A program made the translations under genes and the position numbers. Below the pieces are notes generated by a model that saw only the letters and a list, made by a program, of their open reading frames with translations, was not told where the DNA came from and made no database searches. From Fibrobacteria bacterium AD312 (lineage in GTDB: Bacteria > Fibrobacterota > Fibrobacteria > Fibrobacterales > Fibrobacteraceae), in assembly GCA_001462345.1 (NCBI GenBank), contig LIUM01000005.1, positions 62,001 to 126,000 on the forward strand: a stretch of 64,000 nt of DNA. The letters are read 5' to 3'. This document shows, piece after piece, positions 27,596-35,590 of this stretch. How positions within the stretch are numbered: position 1 is the stretch's first letter; every line of letters begins with the position of its first letter.

Positions 27596-28582
27596 ATGGT
27601 TGTCATAATGAGCAATAAAAATAAATCAGATGCCGATGAGTTTGAACATTTAATTTATATGGCTATTGAAATTGCTAAGGAATCGAATGAAGAAGTAACA
27701 TTGAACGATAAAATATATGATCCAGATAATCAAAAGCAATTAAGACAATTAGATATTACCATAAAAAATGGAAATAATCTGTGCATCGTAGAATGCCGAA
27801 ATCATAAAGTAAGGCAAAACACAAAATGGATAGAAGAATTGTACGGTAGAAAAAGCAGTTTAAACGCCGATAAGATTATTGGGGTTTCAAAATCTGGATT
27901 TACGAAAGGAGCAATTGCTAAGGCTAAGCGATTTTCAATACCTTTACACCATCTAGAAAGCCAAAATCTTAAACATGTGACATTCTGGAATAAACTACTT
28001 GAGCTTAAAATTACCTGCTTAATATTTCACGAAATGATAATTACTGTACCATGTGAAGAATTTGTAAAATGGGAGTCTGCATTTAAAAACAAAGAACTAC
28101 CACAAAGTGTAGATAAATATTTATTTACACTGGTTAATCAAGCTGCTTCTATGTGTGAAGAGTTATTTCCAAAATATAAAGAAAATAAAGATACGATTGC
28201 TCATTTATCGTTTAATGGTAGTTTTCCAGATATCAATAGAAATATAGTTTCTAAGGAATATTTGATTGAATGTCAAATAGGATTAGAGGAGATGAAAATT
28301 CCGATTTCAATTATTCAATTTTTACAGTCAGAATCAAATGATCTAAGCAAAAATAGTTTTATAAAATATGATTTTGGTGAAACAAAAATTGCATTGAATG
28401 AAAATGGGAAAATATATACAAGACTAGATTTAACTAGAATGAAGTTGGGAAAAAATAGAATGTTTAGATTTGTAGAAATCCAAGCTGATGAAGTCATAGA
28501 TTTTGAAAAACTTGAACTGTGGAATCCTCAAATGATTCGGCCCGATTTTCGGGATTGGAATATTGTAATAAAAACGACCTAA
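27596..28582 (+). CDS. restriction-endonuclease-like (PD-(D/E)xK) cassette protein
   Basis: 328 residues; an ATG at 27608 is also possible, and neither has a clear ribosome site. The N-terminal domain reads like an Mrr/PD-(D/E)xK nuclease: EFEHLIYMAIEIAKE, then RQLDITIKNGNNLCIVECRNHK, where the Asp of QLD and the Glu of VEC would bind Mg2+; the usual Lys of ExK is Arg. A GRKSSLNADKIIGVSKSGFTKGAI segment follows, typical of this fold. The C-terminal 200 residues are not recognised and may sense the target. Stop codon lies inside the attC-2 R'' box, as in compact cassettes. No methylase partner is present. Confidence 0.75.
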   Translation: MVVIMSNKNKSDADEFEHLIYMAIEIAKESNEEVTLNDKIYDPDNQKQLRQLDITIKNGNNLCIVECRNHKVRQNTKWIEELYGRKSSLNADKIIGVSKSGFTKGAIAKAKRFSIPLHHLESQNLKHVTFWNKLLELKITCLIFHEMIITVPCEEFVKWESAFKNKELPQSVDKYLFTLVNQAASMCEELFPKYKENKDTIAHLSFNGSFPDINRNIVSKEYLIECQIGLEEMKIPISIIQFLQSESNDLSKNSFIKYDFGETKIALNENGKIYTRLDLTRMKLGKNRMFRFVEIQADEVIDFEKLELWNPQMIRPDFRDWNIVIKTT

Positions 28583-28662
28583 CCAGCGATGTAGCTGACG
28601 CTCGGATGAAACTCATGCATAACTAGCTCTAGTTGCGAGTGCAGCTAACCTCAACGTTAGAT
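28577..28662 (+). other. integron attC site 2
   Basis: 86 bases. R'' ACCTAAC (28577-28583, fits RYYYAAC) and R' GTTAGAT (28656-28662, fits GTTRRRY) are nearly complementary. L'' AGCTGACGCTCG pairs with L' CGAGTGCAGCT apart from one extra base. The R'' box overlaps the stop of the upstream nuclease gene. Its first 37 conserved bases recur exactly at 31047-31083. Confidence 0.88.
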
Positions 28663-28701
28663 GTATGTAATCAAAATATTGTTGGATTATGCGATATGTA
28701 A

Positions 28702-29106
28702 TTATCGTTCGAATTTGAAAGTACTAGCGTTTACATGAATATAGTTATAACCTATAGTATCCAATACGATGACTGATACCAAGATCGGGCAATTGCAACC
28801 TGGCCAAGCGGAAGTATTTGTTCTATCTAGTTCCACATATAGAGTGTCATTGCTTAATTCTGTATATACAACGTTAGGGGACAGAGAACAATACCACATT
28901 GCTGGAATGTCTAATAAACGCTGATTTGTGCTATCGGAATATATTTTAACCGTCGATATATTAAGATCATTAATTGTTTGGTAGTCTTCAATACATGTTG
29001 TTGCGGACAGGTATTGAAAATACGGATCTTTTATCTCATCATCTCTATTTGTGCATTGTGCGAGGAATAGAAACGAAAATGCGATTATTATCATTTTGAA
29101 GAACAT
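28702..29106 (-). CDS. small lipoprotein, unknown function
   Basis: 134 residues. Signal peptide with lipobox LAQC (Cys18). The mature part has Cys pairs (TTCIEDY, MWYCSLS, PGCNCP) and looks beta-rich. No family recognised. Last gene of the reverse-oriented cassette operon, seven bases after the caspase-like gene, so probably co-translated and exported with it; it could be a partner or inhibitor held at the membrane. That role is inference from context only. Confidence 0.7.
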   Translation of the reverse strand: MFFKMIIIAFSFLFLAQCTNRDDEIKDPYFQYLSATTCIEDYQTINDLNISTVKIYSDSTNQRLLDIPAMWYCSLSPNVVYTELSNDTLYVELDRTNTSAWPGCNCPILVSVIVLDTIGYNYIHVNASTFKFER

Positions 29107-29113
29107 AAAAGCC

Positions 29114-29941
29114 TTATTGATAAGTGGGGGAACCCATTGTGGACCAACGAGATCCGATTCCTGTATAGTTTGTTTTAAAAATGGGACCTAAATAGGCTTC
29201 TGCATATTTTTCTTCCCATGGATCAAAAAAAGTCCCGTTAATATAACCATAGCGGTATACTATTTTGGGTTCAACCCCTATCCCTCCATCTTCATAAATC
29301 TGATGATATACCGCCATTTTATAGGCGTCCCAAATTTTTTCTCCGTTTTTGATCCAACGTACAGCGAATTCTTTTTCCATTTCTTCTGATTTTTCTACGC
29401 AAGTGTTTAACCATAAAAAGCCACATTGATTGGAATATCGAAATGTCCATGCTAAGGAACTAAATCCAAGAATTGAATGGACTCCGTTAAACCAAGGGTC
29501 TTGATTGCTGTGTCCATTTTGAAATACTAGACACGATACTAACATAACCCAATAAGTATTTCCAGAACCAAATGATTTTGTCATATTGGTAACATATTCA
29601 TTTTCACCCCAAAAAAAAATCTTATTATTATTACCATGTCCATGATAGTAAATGAAATTGTAATTTTCTGTTTCATTACTTAAAAAAGTAGATTTTTTTG
29701 CCGTATTATTTTCTTTTTTTAGCCGTGAAATAGATGTAGACGGATATTTGCTTAATATTTGCCATTGCATATTATCATAGAAAGAATTTGCGGCTGCAAT
29801 ACCTCGAGGCCAATCTTTTAGCCAAGTATTTTCATATGAATCAATTGCAAACGTTGCTATTTTCATGGTTGATGGGGTTTCTTGTATTTGAGCAAAAATC
29901 GGACAAATACAAAGGCTCACTAATAGAATATATTTATTCAT
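29114..29941 (-). CDS. exported caspase-like protein, DUF6345-type
   Basis: 275 residues from the ATG at 29941, chosen because GGGGGA is seven bases upstream and a signal peptide follows at once (MNKYILLVSLCICPIFAQ). The core has FIYYHGHGNNNKIFFWG, then YWVMLVSCLVFQ and WFNGVHSILGFSSLAW. A His-Gly motif followed by a Cys after a hydrophobic strand is the dyad layout of caspase/gingipain-fold peptidases, and the pattern matches what I remember of DUF6345. Predicted secreted or periplasmic Cys peptidase; activity untested. Overlaps the preceding gene by eight bases. Confidence 0.75.
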   Translation of the reverse strand: MNKYILLVSLCICPIFAQIQETPSTMKIATFAIDSYENTWLKDWPRGIAAANSFYDNMQWQILSKYPSTSISRLKKENNTAKKSTFLSNETENYNFIYYHGHGNNNKIFFWGENEYVTNMTKSFGSGNTYWVMLVSCLVFQNGHSNQDPWFNGVHSILGFSSLAWTFRYSNQCGFLWLNTCVEKSEEMEKEFAVRWIKNGEKIWDAYKMAVYHQIYEDGGIGVEPKIVYRYGYINGTFFDPWEEKYAEAYLGPIFKTNYTGIGSRWSTMGSPTYQ

Positions 29942-30668
29942 AGTCATCCCCCGTATATTGAGCCAATGTCGGCTCGTCCGATATGATTGTTTCATCCACA
30001 GGGAGATCTAAAATTACGGGATGCTTTTTGCCTTGTTCCGTACATTCGCCAATATATGTAATAGCTGGTACTAGCATTCGTTTTCCAGAAAGATCCTGCC
30101 ATTCTTTGATTGTGCTAACGGCCTGCGTTATTTCGCCTTCAATTATGATGCCTTGCGCAGAAGTTTCTTCATTAAGGTGATTTATATATGAGTCTAGTTT
30201 ATTTTGGTGATTTTCTTTTTGCTCTTGCAATGTTGATTTACTCAATATTCGTTTTTGCTTATATTTGGGCCACTTAATATTCAACGTTAACAACGTTGTA
30301 GTTGAGTCAAAAAATAATTCAATATAAGAACCGCCACGAACTGGTAGCCCATCAATGAGACGATGCATTATGATAGTGCTCCCGACAACTTGGACGGAGT
30401 CTTGATCTCGTTGCTGGTATTCATATCCAACCACTGTTACGGAACAGGAATCTGCGATTTCAGATGGCAAAATTAGTTGGACTTCTTTTTGGGCAATTGC
30501 CCGCATTTCTGATTCTTGTGGAAGATGTTTGTTATTTAACTTTCCGTTAAAATGAAAAGACGTATAATCTTCTTTTTCCTCTTTATTTGTCCCATCAATT
30601 GTGAAGTTTAAATGCGTATCCTGTTCTTCGTATACTACAAGGGCTCCATTGAGTTTTTTTTGTTTCAT
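29934..30668 (-). CDS. partner protein of the caspase-like enzyme, lacks own signal
   Basis: 244 residues as an open frame from the ATG at 30668. The central phrase HRLIDGLPVRGGSYIELFFD, followed by LTLNIKWPKY, resembles the FTP/PepSY-like N-terminal region that precedes DUF6345 in longer single proteins (recalled, not searched). The frame has no export signal, but a 42-codon frame just upstream does, in the -1-related phase; the two look like one gene broken at an A7 tract. Alternatively it is translated by ATGA coupling as a cytoplasmic protein. Confidence 0.65.
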   Translation of the reverse strand: MKQKKLNGALVVYEEQDTHLNFTIDGTNKEEKEDYTSFHFNGKLNNKHLPQESEMRAIAQKEVQLILPSEIADSCSVTVVGYEYQQRDQDSVQVVGSTIIMHRLIDGLPVRGGSYIELFFDSTTTLLTLNIKWPKYKQKRILSKSTLQEQKENHQNKLDSYINHLNEETSAQGIIIEGEITQAVSTIKEWQDLSGKRMLVPAITYIGECTEQGKKHPVILDLPVDETIISDEPTLAQYTGDDYE

Positions 30669-30793
30669 TTTTGATTGTTCATATTTTTTTCTATGTCTTG
30701 ATGCATCGTTTTAGATAGTTTCATCTTAGCTTCGGATGGTATCAAAAGAAATAAAGGAAGAATCAAAAAAATGAATAATTTGTGGTTGAGCAT
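30665..30793 (-). CDS. signal-peptide ORF, likely 5' end of the next gene
   Basis: 42 residues from the ATG at 30793 with GAGGGG just upstream. Starts MLNHKLFIFLILPLFLLIPSEA, a clear signal peptide, then 20 polar residues and a stop that overlaps the next ATG (ATGA). Near its end are seven A (30684-30690, coding strand). Reading -1 there joins the downstream frame without a stop and gives a natural 286-residue exported protein. So this is either the front of a frameshifted gene, a slippage product, or a small secreted peptide. Confidence 0.55.
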   Translation of the reverse strand: MLNHKLFIFLILPLFLLIPSEAKMKLSKTMHQDIEKNMNNQK

Positions 30794-31044
30794 TACCCCT
30801 CGCTATATACATTAAACGGCAATAAACATAATATAAAAATATAAATACAAACTTGTGTGAAAAAATAAAATTACAAATTTAGCTACCATTCCTGAACAAA
30901 AAACGTGATGTTTTTAATTGTATAATTTGATAATTTTGGAACGTGTTGTATCGTTCTTCTCTTCTTGCGAATTTACGAATGTTATACTTATGACTTAGAA
31001 GAGAACGATAAAGCTGAGTAAATGAAAACTATTACCTTAACAAC

Positions 31045-31083
31045 ATCTAACCAGCGATGTAGCTGACGCTCGGATGAAACTCA
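31045..31083 (+). other. integron attC site 3, right half missing
   Basis: R'' ATCTAAC (31045-31051) followed by the same 37-base block as attC-2 (28579-28615, identical). Downstream sequence loses the match after a further degenerate stretch, and no GTTRRRY core follows within 150 bases. A truncated site ending the array. Confidence 0.75.
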
Positions 31084-31116
31084 GAATAACTGATTCTAGA
31101 AGTGAATGCTTCTATT

Positions 31117-31133
31117 GCCTTATAGTATAAGGC
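31117..31133. repeat. 17-base palindrome
   Basis: GCCTTATA, central G, TATAAGGC. Perfect dyad just right of the truncated attC-3. Purpose unknown. Confidence 0.6.
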
Positions 31134-31202
31134 TTCGCTAATGAACATAAATTCAGGAAAGACCCTAAAAACAACAGTTATTGAATCACATTTTAACAAT
31201 AC

Positions 31203-31242
31203 CTAATAATTATTAAATGAACTTTCATTTAATAATTATTAG
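31203..31242. repeat. 40-base perfect palindrome upstream of the acyl-CoA synthetase
   Basis: Two exactly complementary 19-base arms (31203-31221, 31224-31242) around CT. All but six arm positions are A or T. It sits 113 bases before the acyl-CoA synthetase ATG. Could be an operator for a dimeric regulator, a cruciform or a weak terminator; there is no clean T-run after it. Confidence 0.8.
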
Positions 31243-31355
31243 CAAACAAAAAACTTTATTCTTATTTATTTCTGTTATCTCCACCTTAAAAAAGAAAGAA
31301 AAAAATCCTAGCTTTACATTTCATTAGATATTAATAATCCAAAAGGGAAATTGAT

Positions 31356-33035
31356 ATGTCTACGCTACTTAATGATTTTTTAGATCGTACTGAATTTGAT
31401 TCATACAAAGATCTACGTCATCGTTTTTCTATTCGTATTCCAACGGAATTTAATTTTGCCTATGACGTTGTTGATAAGTATGCAGAAATAGATCCCAATA
31501 AAGAAGCTCTTGTCTGGTGTGACGATCAAGGAGAAGAACACATTTTTTCTTTTAAGGACTTATCCGAAGCTTCTAAAAAAACAGCCAATTATTTGACCTC
31601 TCTTGGGATTAAAAAAGGCGACGCCGTAATGCTTATTCTTCGACGTCGATATGAATTTTGGTTTTTCTTACTAGCGCTTCATCGTATTGGAGCAATTGCT
31701 GTACCAGCCACAAATATGTTGACTGCTAAAGATATCGAATATCGAAATAACTCCGCGAGCATTAAAATGATTGTCGCTTTAGATGAACCAGCACTCCAGG
31801 AACAAGTTGAATCCGCACAGCCGAAATCACCTAGTGTAGAAATTCTCGTGACGATTGGTCCTGATCGAAACGGGTGGGAATCTTTTAATAAAGCTTTTGA
31901 TCAGCAATCTTCTGAATTTGCACGCCCTCAAGGGGAAAACGCCATCCATAATTCAGATATTATGCTTCTTTATTTCACCTCGGGTACTTCTAGCTACCCT
32001 AAAATGGTGCAACATGACTTTACATACCCTCTTGGGCACATTGTAACTGCAAAATACTGGCAAAATGTGGAAGAAAACGGCCGTCATCTTACCATTGCAG
32101 AAACGGGATGGGCAAAAGCCATGTGGGGAAAAATCTACGGACAATGGATTGCAGGTTGTGCTGTCTTTACCTATGATATGCTCACCTTTATTCCAGGTAA
32201 AGTTCTTGAGAAACTAGCACAATATAAAGTCACTTCTTTCTGTGCTCCTCCTACAGCATACCGCTATTTAGTACAATTGGACATGTCAAAATATGACTTA
32301 TCTAACTTACATTACTGCACTACAGCAGGCGAAGCTCTTCCTATTGAGGTATTTAATACCTTTCTTAAGAAAACAGGCCTTTGTCTCAAAGAAGGTTATG
32401 GGCAAACCGAATTAACGCTTACTATTGGAAATTACCCTTGGATGGTAGCTCGTCCAGGTTCTATGGGCAAACCTGCTCCTGGTTATGATATTGATATTGT
32501 TCATCCTAATGGAGTTTCTTGTACAGCAACTGAAATTGGTGAAATTGTCATTCGCGTAGAAAAAGGACGTCCTTTTGGTATGTTTGCTGGTTACTATCGA
32601 GATCAAGCGTTAACAGACAAAGTATTTGCTGGTGATATTTATCGTACAGGCGATACTGCTTGGAAAGATGATGATGGTTACTTCTGGTTTGTTGGTAGAA
32701 CAGATGATTTAATTAAGAGTGCTGGCTACCGCATTAGTCCATTTGAAGTAGAAAACGTCCTTCTACAACACCCAGCTGTTCTCGAATGCGCTGTCACTGG
32801 AGTGGATGATAAAACAAGAAATCAAATAGTGAAAGCAACCATTATTCTTGCCGAAGGTTATAAGGCTTCTAAAGAATTATCCATTGATATTCAATCATTC
32901 GCTAAACATAATTCAGCTGCCTATAAATGTCCACGTGTTATTGAATTTGTTTCAGAACTTCCTAAAACGATTAGTGGTAAAATCCGTCGAGTCGCTATCC
33001 GGGAAAAAGACAAACAAGCTACATTACAGAAATAA
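31356..33035 (+). CDS. medium-chain acyl-CoA synthetase-like AMP-forming ligase
   Basis: 559 residues. AMP-binding motifs: LLYFTSGTSSYPKMVQH (P-loop; the usual TG is SS), GYGQTELT, YRTGDTAWKDDDGYFWFVGRTDD and the C-terminal Lys segment LPKTISGKIRR. The AETGWAKAMWGKIYGQW stretch is typical of the ACSM/medium-chain branch. Expected to activate a carboxylic acid with ATP and CoA. AAAGGGAAA precedes the ATG. Placed before fabF and fabV, it may feed exogenous or recycled acids into lipid synthesis; chain length is not readable. Confidence 0.88.
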   Translation: MSTLLNDFLDRTEFDSYKDLRHRFSIRIPTEFNFAYDVVDKYAEIDPNKEALVWCDDQGEEHIFSFKDLSEASKKTANYLTSLGIKKGDAVMLILRRRYEFWFFLLALHRIGAIAVPATNMLTAKDIEYRNNSASIKMIVALDEPALQEQVESAQPKSPSVEILVTIGPDRNGWESFNKAFDQQSSEFARPQGENAIHNSDIMLLYFTSGTSSYPKMVQHDFTYPLGHIVTAKYWQNVEENGRHLTIAETGWAKAMWGKIYGQWIAGCAVFTYDMLTFIPGKVLEKLAQYKVTSFCAPPTAYRYLVQLDMSKYDLSNLHYCTTAGEALPIEVFNTFLKKTGLCLKEGYGQTELTLTIGNYPWMVARPGSMGKPAPGYDIDIVHPNGVSCTATEIGEIVIRVEKGRPFGMFAGYYRDQALTDKVFAGDIYRTGDTAWKDDDGYFWFVGRTDDLIKSAGYRISPFEVENVLLQHPAVLECAVTGVDDKTRNQIVKATIILAEGYKASKELSIDIQSFAKHNSAAYKCPRVIEFVSELPKTISGKIRRVAIREKDKQATLQK

Positions 33036-33060
33036 GTTTAACCTTTTTTATTGAGAGTTT

Positions 33061-34317
33061 ATGAATAAAAGACGAGTAGTTATTACAGGCCTTGGTGCAA
33101 TTACTTCCATTGGAAAATCTGTCCCAGAAACCTGGGAAGCCGTACGCCGTGGAGATTGTGGCGTTGATAAAATCACCTTGTTCGACGCCTCCACTCATCC
33201 TGTACAAATCGCTGCTGAAGTTAAGAATTTTAATCCTGAAGATCACGGTATTGATAAGCAAGACGCCAAAAGAATGGCTCGCTTTACTCAATTTTTACTC
33301 GCTGCCACAAAAGAATCCATTAAAGATGCTAGTCTTCCTGAAGAAATGGTTACTGGAGAAAAAACAGGAATTGTTGCTGGGAATGGCTTAAGTGGATATG
33401 ATGTTTTAGAAGGTGCATTTGAGAGATACTTAAAATCAGGCCCTAAACGTATTCCTCCTCTTGCAATACCAATGTTAATTCCAAATGAGGCTGCAGCAAA
33501 TGTGAGTATTCAACTAGGAATTAATGGCCCTTCTTGGACTTTAGCCACTGCTTGTGCTTCTGGCACAGACGCACTTGGTGTTGGTCTAGATTTGGTGCGT
33601 TCTGGTAGATTAGATATTTGCTTTGCTGGCGGTACAGAAGGGATCATCACTGGTTTTGGTATCGGTAGTTTTGCTGTTCTCCATGCCTTGTGCTCTTCAC
33701 ACAATGATTCTCCTAAAACAGCTTGCCGTCCTTTTGATAAAGACCGCGACGGTTTCATTATGGGAGAAGGTGCTGGCGTATTAGTTCTTGAAGAGCTCGA
33801 ACACGCTTTAGCGCGCGGGGCTAAAATTTACGGTGAATTTATGGGGTATGGGGCATCAAGCGATTGCTACCATATTACTAGCCCCAACCCTAATGGCCTT
33901 GGCGGCGCCAAAGCCATTACCCGCGCTCTCGAAGATGCAGGTGTTAAACCAGAAGAAGTACAATATTACAATGCACACGGAACATCGACCCCATTAAACG
34001 ATGCTACCGAAACTAAAATGGTGAAAAATGCTTTTGGTGATCATGCTTATAAAATGAAGATTTCTAGTACCAAAAGTATGACAGGCCACTGTGTTGGTGC
34101 TGCTGGAGCAGTCGAAGCCATTGTAAGTATTAAAGCCATGAATGAAAATTTCTTTCCTCCAACCATCAACTTAGACAATCCTGATATTGAACAAGGCTGT
34201 GACTTAGATTACGTCCCTAAAGTGGGCGTTCCTGGTAACATTGATTGCTTTGTCTCTGTGTCTTTAGGTTTTGGCGGGCACAATGGTGCTATCGTCATGA
34301 AAAAATTTGTCAAATAA
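33061..34317 (+). CDS. fabF: beta-ketoacyl-ACP synthase II, FabF
   Basis: 418 residues, normal length. Catalytic Cys in TACASGTDALG, His in NAHGTSTPLND, second His in TKSMTGHCVGAAGAVEA, and the C-terminal VSLGFGGHNGA. Condenses malonyl-ACP with acyl-ACP in fatty-acid elongation. Begins 25 bases after the synthetase stop with GAGAG ahead of the ATG. Forms an apparent operon with fabV. Confidence 0.95.
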   Translation: MNKRRVVITGLGAITSIGKSVPETWEAVRRGDCGVDKITLFDASTHPVQIAAEVKNFNPEDHGIDKQDAKRMARFTQFLLAATKESIKDASLPEEMVTGEKTGIVAGNGLSGYDVLEGAFERYLKSGPKRIPPLAIPMLIPNEAAANVSIQLGINGPSWTLATACASGTDALGVGLDLVRSGRLDICFAGGTEGIITGFGIGSFAVLHALCSSHNDSPKTACRPFDKDRDGFIMGEGAGVLVLEELEHALARGAKIYGEFMGYGASSDCYHITSPNPNGLGGAKAITRALEDAGVKPEEVQYYNAHGTSTPLNDATETKMVKNAFGDHAYKMKISSTKSMTGHCVGAAGAVEAIVSIKAMNENFFPPTINLDNPDIEQGCDLDYVPKVGVPGNIDCFVSVSLGFGGHNGAIVMKKFVK

Positions 34318-34331
34318 TAAGGGAACGTAAA

Positions 34332-35528
34332 ATGATAGTAAAACCATTAATACGTAGTAATATATGCTTAAACGCCCACCCTGTGGGATGTAAAAAAGAA
34401 GTAGAACGCCAAATTTTCTACGTAAAACAACAAGCTCAAAAAAGAGAACCTGTAAAAGACGCCCCTAAAAACGTTCTCGTTCTTGGTTGTTCTACAGGCT
34501 ATGGCCTGGCAAGTCGCATTGCTGCGGCCTTTGGTTATGGAGCCACCACGATTGGTGTTTCTTTTGAAAAAGCAGGCACTGAAACCAAAAGCGGAACTCC
34601 AGGTTGGTATAACAACATGGCTTTTGATCATGCTGCCGAAAAAGAAGGCCTAAAATATGCCACTTATAATGGCGATGCCTTTTCAGATGAAATGCGTCAA
34701 ACGATTATCTCTAAAGCCAAAGAAATGAATATTCGTTTTGATTTGATTGTCTACAGCGTCGCCAGTGCCGTACGTGTAGATCCTGTCACAGGTGAAATGT
34801 ACCGCTCTGTTTTAAAACCATTTGGCTTATCTTTTGTTGGTCAAAACATTGACGTTGCCACAAATAAACTGATTACCATTTCTGCAGAAACAGCAAACCA
34901 TGAAGAAGCCGCACAAACAGTAAAGGTGATGGGCGGTGAAGATTGGGAACGCTGGATTAAGCAATTAAGTGATGCAGATGTTTTAGCAAATGGCGTAAAA
35001 ACAATTGCTTATTCCTATATTGGCCCTTCATTATCTCACGCCATTTATAGAGACGGCACCATTGGTAAAGCAAAAGAGCATCTAGAAAAAACAGCCGATG
35101 TTCTAAACGAATATCTCTCTTCTAAAGTGAAGGGCGAAGCTTACGTTTCCGTTAATAAAGGCCTTGTCACTCGTTCTAGTGCTGTAATTCCTGTGATTCC
35201 TCTTTACCTTTCTATTCTATTTAAGAAAATGAAAGAAAAAGGAACCCACGAAGGCTGTATTGAACAAGCAGAACGTTTGTTTGCAGAACGTCTTTACACT
35301 GGAGGAGCTGTTCCTGTAGATGAAAACCGCCTAATTCGTATTGATGATCTCGAATTAGATCCAGAAGTTCAAGACTACGTTTCAGAACGTATGCCTTTGG
35401 TTACTGAAGAAAACCTAGCTCAGATTGGCGATTTAGAAGGTTATAAGCACGATTTTCTAGCCACGAATGGTTTTGACGTGGAAGGCGTAGATTACAATGC
35501 TGAAATCGAAAGAATGGATACTATCTAA
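34332..35528 (+). CDS. fabV: trans-2-enoyl-ACP reductase FabV
   Basis: 398 residues from the ATG at 34332 (AGGGA upstream), the usual length for FabV. N-terminal MIVKPLIRSNICLNAHPVGC is typical. NADH-binding VLGCSTGYGLASRI; IVYSVASAVR; catalytic Tyr and Lys in the Y-x8-K pattern of YRDGTIGKAK. Performs the last step of each elongation cycle. FabV replaces FabI in many bacteria and is known in other species for insensitivity to the FabI inhibitor triclosan. Follows fabF by 14 bases. Confidence 0.96.
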   Translation: MIVKPLIRSNICLNAHPVGCKKEVERQIFYVKQQAQKREPVKDAPKNVLVLGCSTGYGLASRIAAAFGYGATTIGVSFEKAGTETKSGTPGWYNNMAFDHAAEKEGLKYATYNGDAFSDEMRQTIISKAKEMNIRFDLIVYSVASAVRVDPVTGEMYRSVLKPFGLSFVGQNIDVATNKLITISAETANHEEAAQTVKVMGGEDWERWIKQLSDADVLANGVKTIAYSYIGPSLSHAIYRDGTIGKAKEHLEKTADVLNEYLSSKVKGEAYVSVNKGLVTRSSAVIPVIPLYLSILFKKMKEKGTHEGCIEQAERLFAERLYTGGAVPVDENRLIRIDDLELDPEVQDYVSERMPLVTEENLAQIGDLEGYKHDFLATNGFDVEGVDYNAEIERMDTI

Positions 35529-35554
35529 TTCTTTATTCTCATAATTTCTGTACA

Positions 35555-35590
35555 AGCCTTGAGAGAATAATCTCTTTCAAGGCTTTTTTA
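35555..35590 (+). terminator. rho-independent terminator after fabV
   Basis: AGCCTTGA pairs with TCAAGGCT (plus an inner GAGA/TCTC), followed by six T. Lies 27 bases after the fabV stop. Confidence 0.85.

Larger units (their letters stand above)
26434..31083 (+). mobile_element. integron cassette array without integrase (CALIN)
   Basis: Two well-formed attC sites (27458-27579 and 28577-28662), one truncated attC (31045-31083) and two weaker candidates on the left all lie in the same orientation, with gene-length inserts between them. Cassette contents: HNH nuclease, restriction-endonuclease-like protein, and a reverse-oriented operon of exported proteins. No tyrosine recombinase of IntI type occurs anywhere in the window. 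The island is visibly more AT-rich than the flanking housekeeping genes. Outer limits are approximate. Confidence 0.75.
30794..31355. other. intergenic region between cassette operon and fatty-acid genes
   Basis: About 560 bases with no gene seen. It contains the AT-rich leader and probable promoter of the minus-strand operon, an inverted repeat (30951-30965 with 30997-31008, paired except for three bases), the truncated attC-3, a 17-base palindrome at 31117-31133 and a 40-base perfect palindrome at 31203-31242. Confidence 0.6.
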
